The notes: generated by a model from the sequence alone, not told the origin. DNA of 29,209 bases from Anaerolineae bacterium (GCA_030598885.1 JAUVOZ010000004.1:1-29209), one strand, 5' to 3'; positions 16,645 to 24,204 are shown, counted from the stretch's first letter. Program-made: numbers and translations.

Positions 16645-17858
16645 AGCCAATCCCTGATCATCTTCCGATCACCGATGTAGATTTCGTTTGGTGACTCGGG
16701 GTCAAGCGCCCACTTGATGCGTTCAATGCCTTCGGTTATGTCACTTACCTCCCCTGCGTAGCTCAGTCGTAGGTGACCTTCCATGCCAAAAGCGGCTCCA
16801 GGCACAGTAACTACTAAGGCTTTCTTGAGAAGGAATTCAGTTAATTCGATCGAGTCGTTACTGTAGGCGCGGATGTCCGGCAAGCAGTAAAAAGTGCCCG
16901 CCGGCTTGGTAACACGGATACCGTTAAACGTTTGTAACTCTTGCATCATCACATCGCGGTTGTTTTGGATTGTCAATCTCAGGCTCTCGATCACGCTCTG
17001 CACACCGGTCAGCGCACCCTCGGCTGCTGCCTGGGAGATCACCGAAGCGTTGGATGTGGTTTGTGATTGGATATTGATCATCACCTCAACCAGCTTCCTG
17101 GGTGCAACGGACCATCCGATTCGAAACCCGGTCATACCGTAGACCTTGGATACTCCATTAACCACAATCAGTTTGCTATTCTCCAGGTCTTTATCAGTGT
17201 ATTTGTAGGCAATCGGGGCACGTTTGCCATCAAAAACCAACGTTTGGTAGATGTCATCCAGGATGATGTAGATACCCTTACTCTCACAGAACTTAACAAT
17301 CTCAGCGATAAACTCCTCCGAATAGATGACCCCCGAAGGGTTGTTTGGGCTATTGATAATGATCGCTTTAGTGTATGAAGTAACCACCCGCTCGATATCT
17401 TCTAATCTTGGATGGAAGGTGCCATCCTCAGGGGTAACGATAACTGGTATGCCGTAGACCATCTTGACCATCTCAGGATAGCTAACCCAATATGGCGCCA
17501 GGAGGATGACCTCGTCTTGCGGGTCTACAATCGTAAAAAGGACATTGTAGATGCATTGTTTAGCGCCGGTAGAGACAATGATGTTCTCCGGCGCTACGAG
17601 CCTGTCGTAATGCTCTTCCGTGTAGCGGATGATCGCTTTCTTAAGCGACGGTAAACCATCTGTGGGAGTGTATTTCACATCACCAGTATGCAACTTCGCC
17701 GCGGAACCCAGGATAGCCGTTATCGGAGCACGATTCTTCGGCTCACCAATGCCAAGGTGGATCACAGGGTCGCCTTTCTCCTTCAGGATTCTGGCTTCCT
17801 CGTTGAGCCTCAGGGTCGGCGACTCTTTGATCTCCCTTGCAAGCTGACTCACACTCAT
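16641..17858 (-). CDS. aspC: Class I/II pyridoxal-phosphate aminotransferase, aspartate aminotransferase-like
   Basis: 405 aa, fold-type I PLP aminotransferase of the Ib aspartate/prephenate group. Motifs include GEPKNRAP, TDGLPSLKKAI, INSPNNPSG (cofactor Asn), LDDIYQTL with D201 and Y204, the Schiff-base lysine K238 in VSKVYGMTGFRIGW, and LRLSYAG with the carboxylate-binding Arg. It would interconvert aspartate and 2-oxoglutarate with oxaloacetate and glutamate. The ATGA overlap with pckA means its product oxaloacetate is handed to PEP carboxykinase. GAGGGAG lies about 8 nt before ATG. Substrate specificity (aspartate versus aromatic or alanine) is inferred from family likeness and context only. 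Confidence 0.85.
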   Translation of the reverse strand: MSVSQLAREIKESPTLRLNEEARILKEKGDPVIHLGIGEPKNRAPITAILGSAAKLHTGDVKYTPTDGLPSLKKAIIRYTEEHYDRLVAPENIIVSTGAKQCIYNVLFTIVDPQDEVILLAPYWVSYPEMVKMVYGIPVIVTPEDGTFHPRLEDIERVVTSYTKAIIINSPNNPSGVIYSEEFIAEIVKFCESKGIYIILDDIYQTLVFDGKRAPIAYKYTDKDLENSKLIVVNGVSKVYGMTGFRIGWSVAPRKLVEVMINIQSQTTSNASVISQAAAEGALTGVQSVIESLRLTIQNNRDVMMQELQTFNGIRVTKPAGTFYCLPDIRAYSNDSIELTEFLLKKALVVTVPGAAFGMEGHLRLSYAGEVSDITEGIERIKWALDPESPNEIYIGDRKMIRDWL

Positions 17859-17943
17859 ATGTAGAACTCCCTCAACCCTTCCGACCTCTTCATAAATCCA
17901 TGTGGCTTACCCCTTTAGGGTTGCCTTGGGTTGGAATAAAATA

Positions 17944-17949
17944 ATTATA
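17944..17949 (-). promoter_or_regulatory. Consensus -10 box upstream of aspC-pckA
   Basis: A perfect TATAAT on the - strand lies about 85 nt upstream of the aminotransferase start, in the 180-nt spacer after hyuB. No good -35 box sits at 16-18 nt. It suggests that aspC-pckA can be transcribed independently of hyuAB. Confidence 0.4.
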
Positions 17950-18040
17950 ATGATTTGTTAGCCAATCTGACAGAGACAATCTTCCCATTTTTATTATGGA
18001 GGATATAGCTAGCTGGGTTGATCTTCTTTCCAATCCGTGC

Positions 18041-19621
18041 CTAGCCGGTCTTCTTGCCATATCCTCCACCACCAGGTGTACAGATGCTGATTACATCACC
18101 CGCCTGAACCTCAAGAGAGACCTTACCGGGCAGTGTTTGCTCAACGCCATTTCTAATCACCGCATTACTACCGGACTGTCCAGGATTTCCACCCGCCAGC
18201 CCATACGGGCAAAACCGGCGTCGGTCTGAGAGTATGGTTACTTGCGCTTCGTGAAGCAACTCAATCTTACGACAAATCCCATTGCCTCCATTGAAACATC
18301 CCTCTCCACCAGAACCTCGACGAATCTCATAGCTCCGCACACGAAAAGGGTATGTGTACTCAAGCGCTTCGATTGGTGTATTCATCGTATTAGTCATATG
18401 AGAGTGGATTGCATCAATTCCATCTGCTCCAGGGCATGCACCCGTTCCTCCGCCTATCGTTTCGTAATAAGCGTAGGATCGTTTACGCTCCGGATCCCAC
18501 CCTCCGATCGTCAGATTGTTCATGGTTCCTTGACTTGCCGCTGGTACCCGATCGGGACACGCTTGAGCTAGAGCTCCCAACAGCACATCCACGATTCGTT
18601 GAGAAGTCTCCACGTTGCCCCCCGCTACTGCAGCCGGTGGTTGAGCGTTGACTAAGGTTCCCTCAGGAGCGATTATCTTAATCGGCACCATGCAACCAGC
18701 GTTAGAGGGAACATCGAGCCCAATTAATGCCCGAAACACATATTGGGTGGCGGAGAGAGTTATGGCGTACACGGCATTAATACCGCCTCTACACTGGGGA
18801 GAGGTACCTGAGAAATCGACAATTGCCTCATCTCCTTGGATGGTGATGGTTACCGCGATTTCAACCGGTTCGGGATTCAATCCGTCGTCGTCCATGCGAT
18901 CAACGAATCGATATTTTCCATTGGGAAGATCACCAATCAGGCGACGAGTCATTCGCTCAGCATACTCAAGCAGCCCATAGATGTATTTTTCTACTTCCTG
19001 GCGACCATAGCGATTTACAAGCTCACCCATCCGCTCCACACCCTTATTGTTAGCAGCCATTTGCGCACGCAGGTCTCCCGCCCTCTCGTCCGGCGTACGT
19101 ACATTGGCTAACAACAGGTCCATAATCCCTTGGTTAACCACCCCTACCTCAACCAACTTGATCGGTGGGATGATAATACCTTCTTGATAAAGCTCGTTGG
19201 AGAGGGGCATGGAGCCGGGTGTCATACCTCCAACATCCGAGTGATGAGCGCGGTTTGCCGCAAAACCAAATAATTCCTGCGTGCTGTCCTGACCAATGAA
19301 AATTGGACTTATTAAAGTGATGTCGGGGAGATGTGTACCCCCATGGTATGGGTCATTCAGGATGACAACATCCCCTGGCGAAAAGTCATATGCTTGGATA
19401 CCCTCCATGACCGACAATGGCATAGAGCCCAGGTGGACTGGTATATGGGCAGCTTGAGCGAACATTCGTCCCTTGATGTCAAATAGGGCACAAGAATAAT
19501 CACGCCTCTCTTTAATATTGGGCGAGTATCCGGTGCGACGCAACACCATGCCCATCTCCTCGGCAACGGAGGAGTACAGGTGTTTAAAGACTTCTAGGCG
19601 GACGGGGTCGAATGCGATCAT
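18041..19621 (-). CDS. hyuB: Hydantoinase B / oxoprolinase family protein (HyuB)
   Basis: 526 aa, a standard length for the B subunit of ATP-dependent N-methylhydantoinase / 5-oxoprolinase-type complexes. The N-terminus MIAFDPVRLEVFKH, followed by the ERRDYSCALFD stretch, LNDPYHGGTHLPD, GGIN and the C-terminal TPGGGGYG are classic family marks. With HyuA it forms an ATP-dependent amidohydrolase acting on cyclic amides such as hydantoins or 5-oxoproline, or a related carboxylase. ATG at 19621 has only a distant GAGG (11 nt), which lies inside a 9-bp repeat also found at the end of hyuA. The usual direct hyuA-hyuB adjacency is broken here by the S23 gene. Confidence 0.9.
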   Translation of the reverse strand: MIAFDPVRLEVFKHLYSSVAEEMGMVLRRTGYSPNIKERRDYSCALFDIKGRMFAQAAHIPVHLGSMPLSVMEGIQAYDFSPGDVVILNDPYHGGTHLPDITLISPIFIGQDSTQELFGFAANRAHHSDVGGMTPGSMPLSNELYQEGIIIPPIKLVEVGVVNQGIMDLLLANVRTPDERAGDLRAQMAANNKGVERMGELVNRYGRQEVEKYIYGLLEYAERMTRRLIGDLPNGKYRFVDRMDDDGLNPEPVEIAVTITIQGDEAIVDFSGTSPQCRGGINAVYAITLSATQYVFRALIGLDVPSNAGCMVPIKIIAPEGTLVNAQPPAAVAGGNVETSQRIVDVLLGALAQACPDRVPAASQGTMNNLTIGGWDPERKRSYAYYETIGGGTGACPGADGIDAIHSHMTNTMNTPIEALEYTYPFRVRSYEIRRGSGGEGCFNGGNGICRKIELLHEAQVTILSDRRRFCPYGLAGGNPGQSGSNAVIRNGVEQTLPGKVSLEVQAGDVISICTPGGGGYGKKTG

Positions 19622-19632
19622 TTTTCTAAGTT

Positions 19633-19641
19633 CCTCAATAA
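19633..19641 (-). repeat. 9-bp direct repeat, copy 2 (hyuB side)
   Basis: TTATTGAGG on the - strand, identical and in the same orientation to 20285-20293 at the end of hyuA. The two copies bracket the S23 gene and its heptamer repeats. It also contains the only GAGG upstream of hyuB. Candidate target-site duplication. Confidence 0.5.
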
Positions 19642-19675
19642 GGTTATCTAAAGACAGAGAATATCCATATGATGC

Positions 19676-19689
19676 GTGAAACGTGAAAA
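19676..19689 (+). repeat. Inverted heptamer repeats downstream of the S23 gene
   Basis: Two units, GTGAAAC and GTGAAAA, on the + strand. The 13-nt GTGAAACGTGAAA is the exact reverse complement of 20238-20250. In the - strand transcript this would pair with the upstream array, looping out the S23 reading frame. Confidence 0.7.
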
Positions 19690-19692
19690 CTA

Positions 19693-20205
19693 CTAATCTA
19701 GAGAAGGTACATTTTGCATTAGATCCACCAACTCGTCGGGGTCAATATTCCAAGATGCCTCAGGATCGCATGAATTATGATTGTATTTCGCAATATCTTC
19801 ACGCAGGCTACGCCCACGCTGCTGAGGCACCATAGTCAATAACAAACGGATAATCTGGGTTAGTAGACGAAGACGATGCGTGATTACTTCCTCTTCTATC
19901 ACATGACGACTTTTATAATACCAATCACGGCTCTCACGAGCTGATCCCAGCGCATATTCATAGAAAAGCGCCCTTCCCTTACCCGTACCACGAGAATAGC
20001 CTTCAGCAATATTCGCACTGATTGATCCCAGAGCCCGATACAATTGATCTGCTAATCCATGCATCCTCTTATCCCGTATTAATTTTGCAACATCGTACCA
20101 ACCCAGCTCGGTAGCAAACAACGCTAAACGATAGGCTTCAACCTTCCACAAAGAATCACCAGTTATTTCCTCTGGGACAGTCTTCACCCATTCCTCATAA
20201 TTCAC
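19693..20205 (-). CDS. Four-helix-bundle protein of the S23 / 23S rRNA intervening-sequence family
   Basis: 170 aa, mostly amphipathic helices. The signature block QLYRALGSISANIAEGYSRG, followed by the FYEYALGSARESRDWYYKSR stretch (about 55-100), identifies the S23/IVP family (TIGR02436-like), known from ORFs inside 23S rRNA intervening sequences. The Avd accessory protein of diversity-generating retroelements shares the fold. The biochemical role of free-standing copies is not established. The C-terminal 35 residues are variable and acidic. The start is GTG at 20205, with GAGGGG 4 nt upstream. A longer GTG start at 20229 would translate the repeat array (RSEGRGE) and is unlikely. The gene interrupts the hyuA-hyuB pair and is framed by inverted heptamers, unlike any neighbour. 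Confidence 0.85.
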   Translation of the reverse strand: MNYEEWVKTVPEEITGDSLWKVEAYRLALFATELGWYDVAKLIRDKRMHGLADQLYRALGSISANIAEGYSRGTGKGRALFYEYALGSARESRDWYYKSRHVIEEEVITHRLRLLTQIIRLLLTMVPQQRGRSLREDIAKYNHNSCDPEASWNIDPDELVDLMQNVPSLD

Positions 20206-20285
20206 TTCACCCCTCCCCTCACTCCTCACGCCTCACGTTTCACGTTTCACTCCTCACGCCTCACGCTTCACGTTTCACTCCTCAC
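20203..20285 (-). repeat. Tandem heptamer array, consensus GTGARRM, upstream of S23
   Basis: On the - strand ten consecutive 7-nt units run from 20285 to 20216: GTGAGGA, GTGAAAC, GTGAAGC, GTGAGGC, GTGAGGA, GTGAAAC, GTGAAAC, GTGAGGC, GTGAGGA, GTGAGGG. The array ends in a degenerate GAGGGGTGAAGTG. Units 1-4 and 5-8 form a 28-bp direct repeat with one mismatch. The array encodes the last codons (V-R-S-E-T) and stop of hyuA, and its end supplies the S23 Shine-Dalgarno sequence and GTG. Confidence 0.8.
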
Positions 20286-22271
20286 CTCAATAACCAAGTT
20301 CGAATACTCATCAACATTAGCCCGACTCCCCTCAGGCAAGTAAACCGTCGTGTCCTTGTAAACGATCATGGCTGGACCAGCGATGACCTGACCCGGTTGA
20401 AGATGTTCACCCCGGTAGAAAGGTTCATGGGCGATTTTTCCATCTTCTTGAACAAAAGCACGACGACCGATGAAGGCTTTGGACGGATCCTCTACACCCA
20501 ACGGAGAACGAGGGAGAGTCGGTTTTGAGACACCTCCGACAGCACGGAGCCTGATATTGACGATCTCAACTGGCGACCCAGGTGCGCTGTGTCCATAGGT
20601 CCTCTGGTGCAGGGCGTGGAAAACGTGTACAAAATCTGGCGTTAGTGGCAATGTGAGTTCATACCCCTGACCCGCATATCGCATGTCGAGTTCCCGATGC
20701 AATTTTATCCGGTCCTCAGATACGCCCTCGCGTTGTACATCATGGGATCCTCGATCTGCTAGTTGATCGAGTAGTTGTTCCAACTTCCCGAACGGTGCAT
20801 CCCCTGGCATCATCACTGTCTGAACGTAATCCTTAATCACATCGGCGGTGAGCATCCCGAAAGCCGACAGAGTTGACGCACATGGTGGTATCAGCACATG
20901 CGGGATCCCCAATGCATGGGCGAGATCAACTGCATGCAAACCACCCGCGCCACCAAAAGAAACCAGCGAAAAATCCCGTGGGTCGTAACCCCGTTCCACG
21001 GAGATCACTCGCAACGCACGCTCCATATGAGCATTGACGACCTTGATCACACCCAACGCCGCAGTTTGAGCCGGAGTCAGATCTAACCAGGGTGTTAAAC
21101 CTGCATTCCGAGCCAACGACTCAAGTGTTTTCTCAGCAGCTTGAATGTCAAGCTCCATGCGACCACCAAGAAAATGGTCTGGCGCAAGACGACCAAGGAG
21201 TAGATTAGCATCGGTCACTGTAGGTTCTCTGCCACCTCTGCCATAGCAGACAGGCCCAGGATCCGCGCCAGCGCTCTTAGGTCCGACGCGTAGCGCTCCA
21301 CCTGCATCGGCATAAGCGATAGAGCCACCTCCCGAGCCGACAGTGTGGATATCAATCACTGGAACACGAATTGGGAAACCATCGATTTCTGCCTCATTCG
21401 TGACCCGGATCGCTCCGTCGCAAAGGGAGACATCGGTCGAGGTGCCTCCCATATCGAAACTGATTATCTGTTCGAACCCAGCTGTCTGCGCAACGTTAAA
21501 CGCACCTACGACACCACCAGCAGGGCCGGATAAGATGGACCTTACCGCCCCTGCCCGGGCTTCAGTGGCGCGGATGCTACCCCCATTGGATTGCATGATT
21601 TGAAAGCCAGCGACCTCCAATCGTTCTTCAAGTCCTCCAAGATAACGATCAACGATGGGTGATACATAGGCGTTGATGACAGTCGTACTGGTCCGTTCGT
21701 ATTCCCGGAACTCAGGCAGTACTTCATATGAGGCCGAGACAGTGAAGCCGGCTTGTCGCAGAGCCTGAGTAATAATCTGCTCATGAACAGGATACATGAA
21801 CGAGAACAACAAGCATACAGCAACCGATTCAACATCCATAATCCTCAGCTTGTCGATCAGTATGGGTAATTCAGCTTTATTAAGAGGTGTAAGAACTTGA
21901 CCACGGTGGTCGACACGCTCTTGGATCTCCAAACGCCCCTCATCATCCACTAATGGTCGAGGTTGAGTAGTAAATAAATCATATAAGTCCCGACGAACTT
22001 GTCGTCCGATGGCGATCACGTCACCAAAACCTTGTGTAGAGATAAGTGCTGTCCTTGCTCCTTTCCTCTCCAGTATCGCGTTAGTTGCTACCGTAGAACC
22101 GTGGATAATGTATGGTTGAGTGGGCTGATTTATCTTCTCCAGCCCATCAAGCAAAGCATGGTCTGGATTATGGGGTGTTGAAAGTATTTTATCAGTAATA
22201 AATGTGCCTGATTCCTCATTAAAAATAACAAAATCCGTGAAAGTGCCCCCAATGTCTATGCCTATGCGCAT
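20268..22271 (-). CDS. hyuA: Hydantoinase A / oxoprolinase family protein (HyuA)
   Basis: 667 aa, the ATP-binding ASKHA-fold subunit of N-methylhydantoinase / 5-oxoprolinase-type enzymes. The phosphate-1 motif is RIGIDIGGTFTDFV at the start, phosphate-2 is SFDMGGTSTDVSL near 270, and VSFGGAGGLHAVDLAHA lies near 440. A C-terminal beta domain follows. The enzyme couples ATP hydrolysis to opening of a cyclic amide, and the exact substrate is open. ATG at 22271 is preceded by AAGGAAG at 7 nt. The last five codons and the stop lie in the heptamer array, so the natural C-terminus has probably been altered. Collapsing the flanking direct repeats would join it in frame to hyuB. Confidence 0.9.
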   Translation of the reverse strand: MRIGIDIGGTFTDFVIFNEESGTFITDKILSTPHNPDHALLDGLEKINQPTQPYIIHGSTVATNAILERKGARTALISTQGFGDVIAIGRQVRRDLYDLFTTQPRPLVDDEGRLEIQERVDHRGQVLTPLNKAELPILIDKLRIMDVESVAVCLLFSFMYPVHEQIITQALRQAGFTVSASYEVLPEFREYERTSTTVINAYVSPIVDRYLGGLEERLEVAGFQIMQSNGGSIRATEARAGAVRSILSGPAGGVVGAFNVAQTAGFEQIISFDMGGTSTDVSLCDGAIRVTNEAEIDGFPIRVPVIDIHTVGSGGGSIAYADAGGALRVGPKSAGADPGPVCYGRGGREPTVTDANLLLGRLAPDHFLGGRMELDIQAAEKTLESLARNAGLTPWLDLTPAQTAALGVIKVVNAHMERALRVISVERGYDPRDFSLVSFGGAGGLHAVDLAHALGIPHVLIPPCASTLSAFGMLTADVIKDYVQTVMMPGDAPFGKLEQLLDQLADRGSHDVQREGVSEDRIKLHRELDMRYAGQGYELTLPLTPDFVHVFHALHQRTYGHSAPGSPVEIVNIRLRAVGGVSKPTLPRSPLGVEDPSKAFIGRRAFVQEDGKIAHEPFYRGEHLQPGQVIAGPAMIVYKDTTVYLPEGSRANVDEYSNLVIEVRSET
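20285..20293 (-). repeat. 9-bp direct repeat, copy 1 (hyuA side)
   Basis: TTATTGAGG on the - strand at the last genuine-looking hyuA codons (V-I-E), matching 19633-19641. It directly abuts the first heptamer unit, sharing one base. Confidence 0.5.
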
Positions 22272-22576
22272 TGTTCTTCCTTATTAAAAGTAATTCCTGC
22301 TGTTTAAGGTAATTAATTCGTGCTCCTACCATCCCTTTGTAAGAACATGGTCCAGGTCTTCTCAGATTCGTTTTCGAACATCCTAGGCTTATAGTCCGGC
22401 ATTTCCTGACATCATACACTACATATATCGCACTCAAAAGTCTTCGTCAGCTTAGAGCCGAGATTCTTCACTGCTAATTGGCCCTTCCGGCAACATTGAT
22501 TCCTAGTAAATATTATTCATTGCACGGATGGAAAACATGATTACAATATACTTACACCCGGATGTGTGGTTGTTCT
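22272..22576. other. Divergent intergenic region hyuA / zinc-ribbon gene
   Basis: About 305 nt with control regions for both directions. On the - strand TTGAGT and TATGAT (22437-22432 and 22416-22411) are 15 nt apart, a weak hyuA promoter candidate. The + strand promoter is listed separately. I see no RNA gene or repeat. Confidence 0.35.
22520..22547 (+). promoter_or_regulatory. Promoter of the double-zinc-ribbon gene
   Basis: TTGCAC (22520-22525), a 16-nt spacer, then TACAAT (22542-22547). Both boxes are close to sigma-70 consensus. Transcription would start near 22554, leaving a very short leader without a clear Shine-Dalgarno before either ATG (22562 or 22577). Confidence 0.5.
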
Positions 22577-23602
22577 ATGTGGAAATGCCCTCATTGCAGC
22601 AAGGAGATTCAGGAAGAAGCGATCTTCTGTCGCCACTGCCGACGTGATGTCGAACCACCACTATGGCTGGCGGACATGCACAGATGTCCTTTCTGCGCTG
22701 AGTGGATCGAGGTCGGAACCGATATTTGCCAGTTTTGTGATAAGAATCTATCGGTCAAACCAACACACAAGACCCCCCCTTTCATCCAAGAACCATCCTC
22801 CGACTTTGTTTCCGACATACGCGAACAGATCTTGATGCCAGATACTCCACCGGTTAAACCTCCATCCAAAGCCCGACGCTCATCTCCAAAACCTTCCCCG
22901 GAAATTCTAGAGGAAACCGTTCCGTTTCCAGTAGATATGTCACCTACAGATGATGGCGGAACATCCTTACGCAGGAATCTCCTGGACGAGCCACAACGCT
23001 TCGGGGTCTTGGGAAGGATCAGCGCCCGCCAGATCGATGCCAAAAAGGATGGAAAAGGTTTGCTGACCGTGTTGCCTTCCTTAATGCGACGGACGCTCCC
23101 GGTTATCCTCGGTGGAGCCATCGTCATCGCAATCGTGTATTTCGTAATGGGACCTGGTAAGGATTTCCTAAATCAATTGCTCACCTCAACCCCTGCCAGC
23201 ACACCCCAACCCGCACCCTCGTCCACTATTACCTCCGTTGCGCTTACCGTCACTCCTCGAGCCGAGGTCACCGATACCCCCCACATCGTCGCAGAACCTA
23301 CAGCAATTCCATCCTGCGTTCTCTGGGACCAGGTCAGCTTGGACGACGCCGACACAGTCATTTGCGTGTATGGTGAAGTCAAACGGTGGTACTCCGATGC
23401 TGGTATCGACTTCATCGCATTGTTTAGCGAAGAAATGGGGACATTTGTATTCGTTGACCACACGAGATCGTACCCTGAGGTGAAACCAGGAACCTGCATC
23501 ATGGCAGAGGGATACGTCGAACTTATGCGGGGCGTGCGACCTTTTATTGACCTTGCTGGTACTTTAGAATTCTGTTCAGAAGACCTACAGAGTACGCCAT
23601 AG
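22577..23602 (+). CDS. Double zinc-ribbon protein with one TM helix and extracytoplasmic C-terminal domain
   Basis: 341 aa from ATG at 22577 (MWKCPHC). An in-frame ATG at 22562 adds five residues. Two zinc ribbons lie at C4/C7/C18/C21 and C37/C40/C51/C54. A long polar Pro/Ser-rich segment follows, then a TM helix at about 173-192, a Thr/Pro/Ala-rich stalk (about 200-245), and a compact C-terminal domain of about 90 residues (VICVYGEVKRWY, GTFVFVDH, GTCIMAEGYVEL). That domain's beta pattern recalls an OB-fold. The arrangement mirrors the protein at 7735-8823. I do not recognise a function. Metal-binding cytosolic ribbons joined to an outside domain suggest a sensor or an assembly factor. It converges on the next small gene, 16 nt away. 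Confidence 0.7.
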   Translation: MWKCPHCSKEIQEEAIFCRHCRRDVEPPLWLADMHRCPFCAEWIEVGTDICQFCDKNLSVKPTHKTPPFIQEPSSDFVSDIREQILMPDTPPVKPPSKARRSSPKPSPEILEETVPFPVDMSPTDDGGTSLRRNLLDEPQRFGVLGRISARQIDAKKDGKGLLTVLPSLMRRTLPVILGGAIVIAIVYFVMGPGKDFLNQLLTSTPASTPQPAPSSTITSVALTVTPRAEVTDTPHIVAEPTAIPSCVLWDQVSLDDADTVICVYGEVKRWYSDAGIDFIALFSEEMGTFVFVDHTRSYPEVKPGTCIMAEGYVELMRGVRPFIDLAGTLEFCSEDLQSTP

Positions 23603-23618
23603 CGAAGATCCTTCCCAC

Positions 23619-23843
23619 CTATTTTTCGTTTTCCTCTTTTGATCGACCTTCGAGAAATTCTCTAAAAACGTCAAGCCGACCTTCATACTCATCACCATCA
23701 ACGGGTTCTTCCAGCATGGGTGGAGTGCTCCGTACTTGGTCCTTCCATCTTTGACCCATGAATTCCGTGAATCTATCCAACCCACCGATTAACTTGAGTA
23801 TTAGAAACACAACCGCTAAGAGAAATACCACATATGGCAACAT
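23619..23843 (-). CDS. Small single-pass membrane protein (hypothetical)
   Basis: 74 aa. An N-terminal hydrophobic helix (about 3-20, MLPYVVFLLAVVFLILKLIG) is followed by a charged, mostly acidic cytosolic or external tail ending in EGRSKEENEK. It is real rather than a chance ORF: GGAGGT lies 7 nt before ATG, and a TATAAT lies about 65 nt upstream on the same strand (23915-23910). No family is recognised. It is a lone gene between the converging zinc-ribbon gene and the glycosyltransferase. Confidence 0.65.
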   Translation of the reverse strand: MLPYVVFLLAVVFLILKLIGGLDRFTEFMGQRWKDQVRSTPPMLEEPVDGDEYEGRLDVFREFLEGRSKEENEK

Positions 23844-24204
23844 CTAAGACCTCCACCAAATTCAAGTCCCAGCTAATAATATCAACTGGTTCCTCCACTC
23901 ATACATCCTATTATATCTCGCCTATCGCATACTATCCTCCATCAACTAGCTGTTAGCTGGCTTCAGTCAGCCAAATTCACACCTCTATTGAAATGATGGG
24001 AAATCTCTATCAAACCACGCGAGTCACTGATCAAAATTGCCTGATGTTTATAATCGAGCATTTCCTATGGTGGTGATACTAGCAATGCCGGTGTTATGGA
24101 GAAAGTGGATAACTGATCCTATACAATAGAGGGATTTTGTGTAATTCTTCTGGTGAAATCGACCGTTTCCTGACCGCGTTTGAGTCAGTGGTGCACCAGA
24201 ATAT
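23844..24204. other. Gene-poor spacer
   Basis: About 360 nt without a credible gene. It holds a - strand TATAAT at 23910-23915 for the small membrane protein. An 8-bp inverted repeat (TTCTGGTG 24148-24155, CACCAGAA 24194-24201) lies just after the glycosyltransferase stop, with a loop too long for a standard terminator. Confidence 0.4.

Larger units (their letters stand above)
19633..20293 (-). mobile_element. Candidate S23 (four-helix-bundle) insertion element splitting hyuAB
   Basis: A segment of about 650 bp contains a single S23-family gene. It has heptamer GTGAAAC-type repeats at both sides in opposite orientation (13-bp perfect inverted core, 19676-19688 versus 20238-20250), and an outer 9-bp direct repeat TTATTGAGG. 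The layout, an S23 ORF bracketed by complementary repeats, parallels the intervening sequences known in 23S rRNA genes, but here it lies between hyuA and hyuB. There is no transposase. About 32 nt (19642-19673) lie between the inner repeat and the hyuB-side direct repeat, so the exact ends are uncertain. Confidence 0.45.

Noticed and set aside
20206..20229. Longer S23 start at GTG 20229
   Set aside because: The added residues (RSEGRGE) only translate the heptamer repeat. GTG at 20205 has a proper ribosome site and gives a family-like N-terminus.
20203..20285. Regular short repeats that could suggest a CRISPR array
   Set aside because: The units are 7 nt, adjoin without spacers and there are no cas genes. 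This is a tandem heptamer array.
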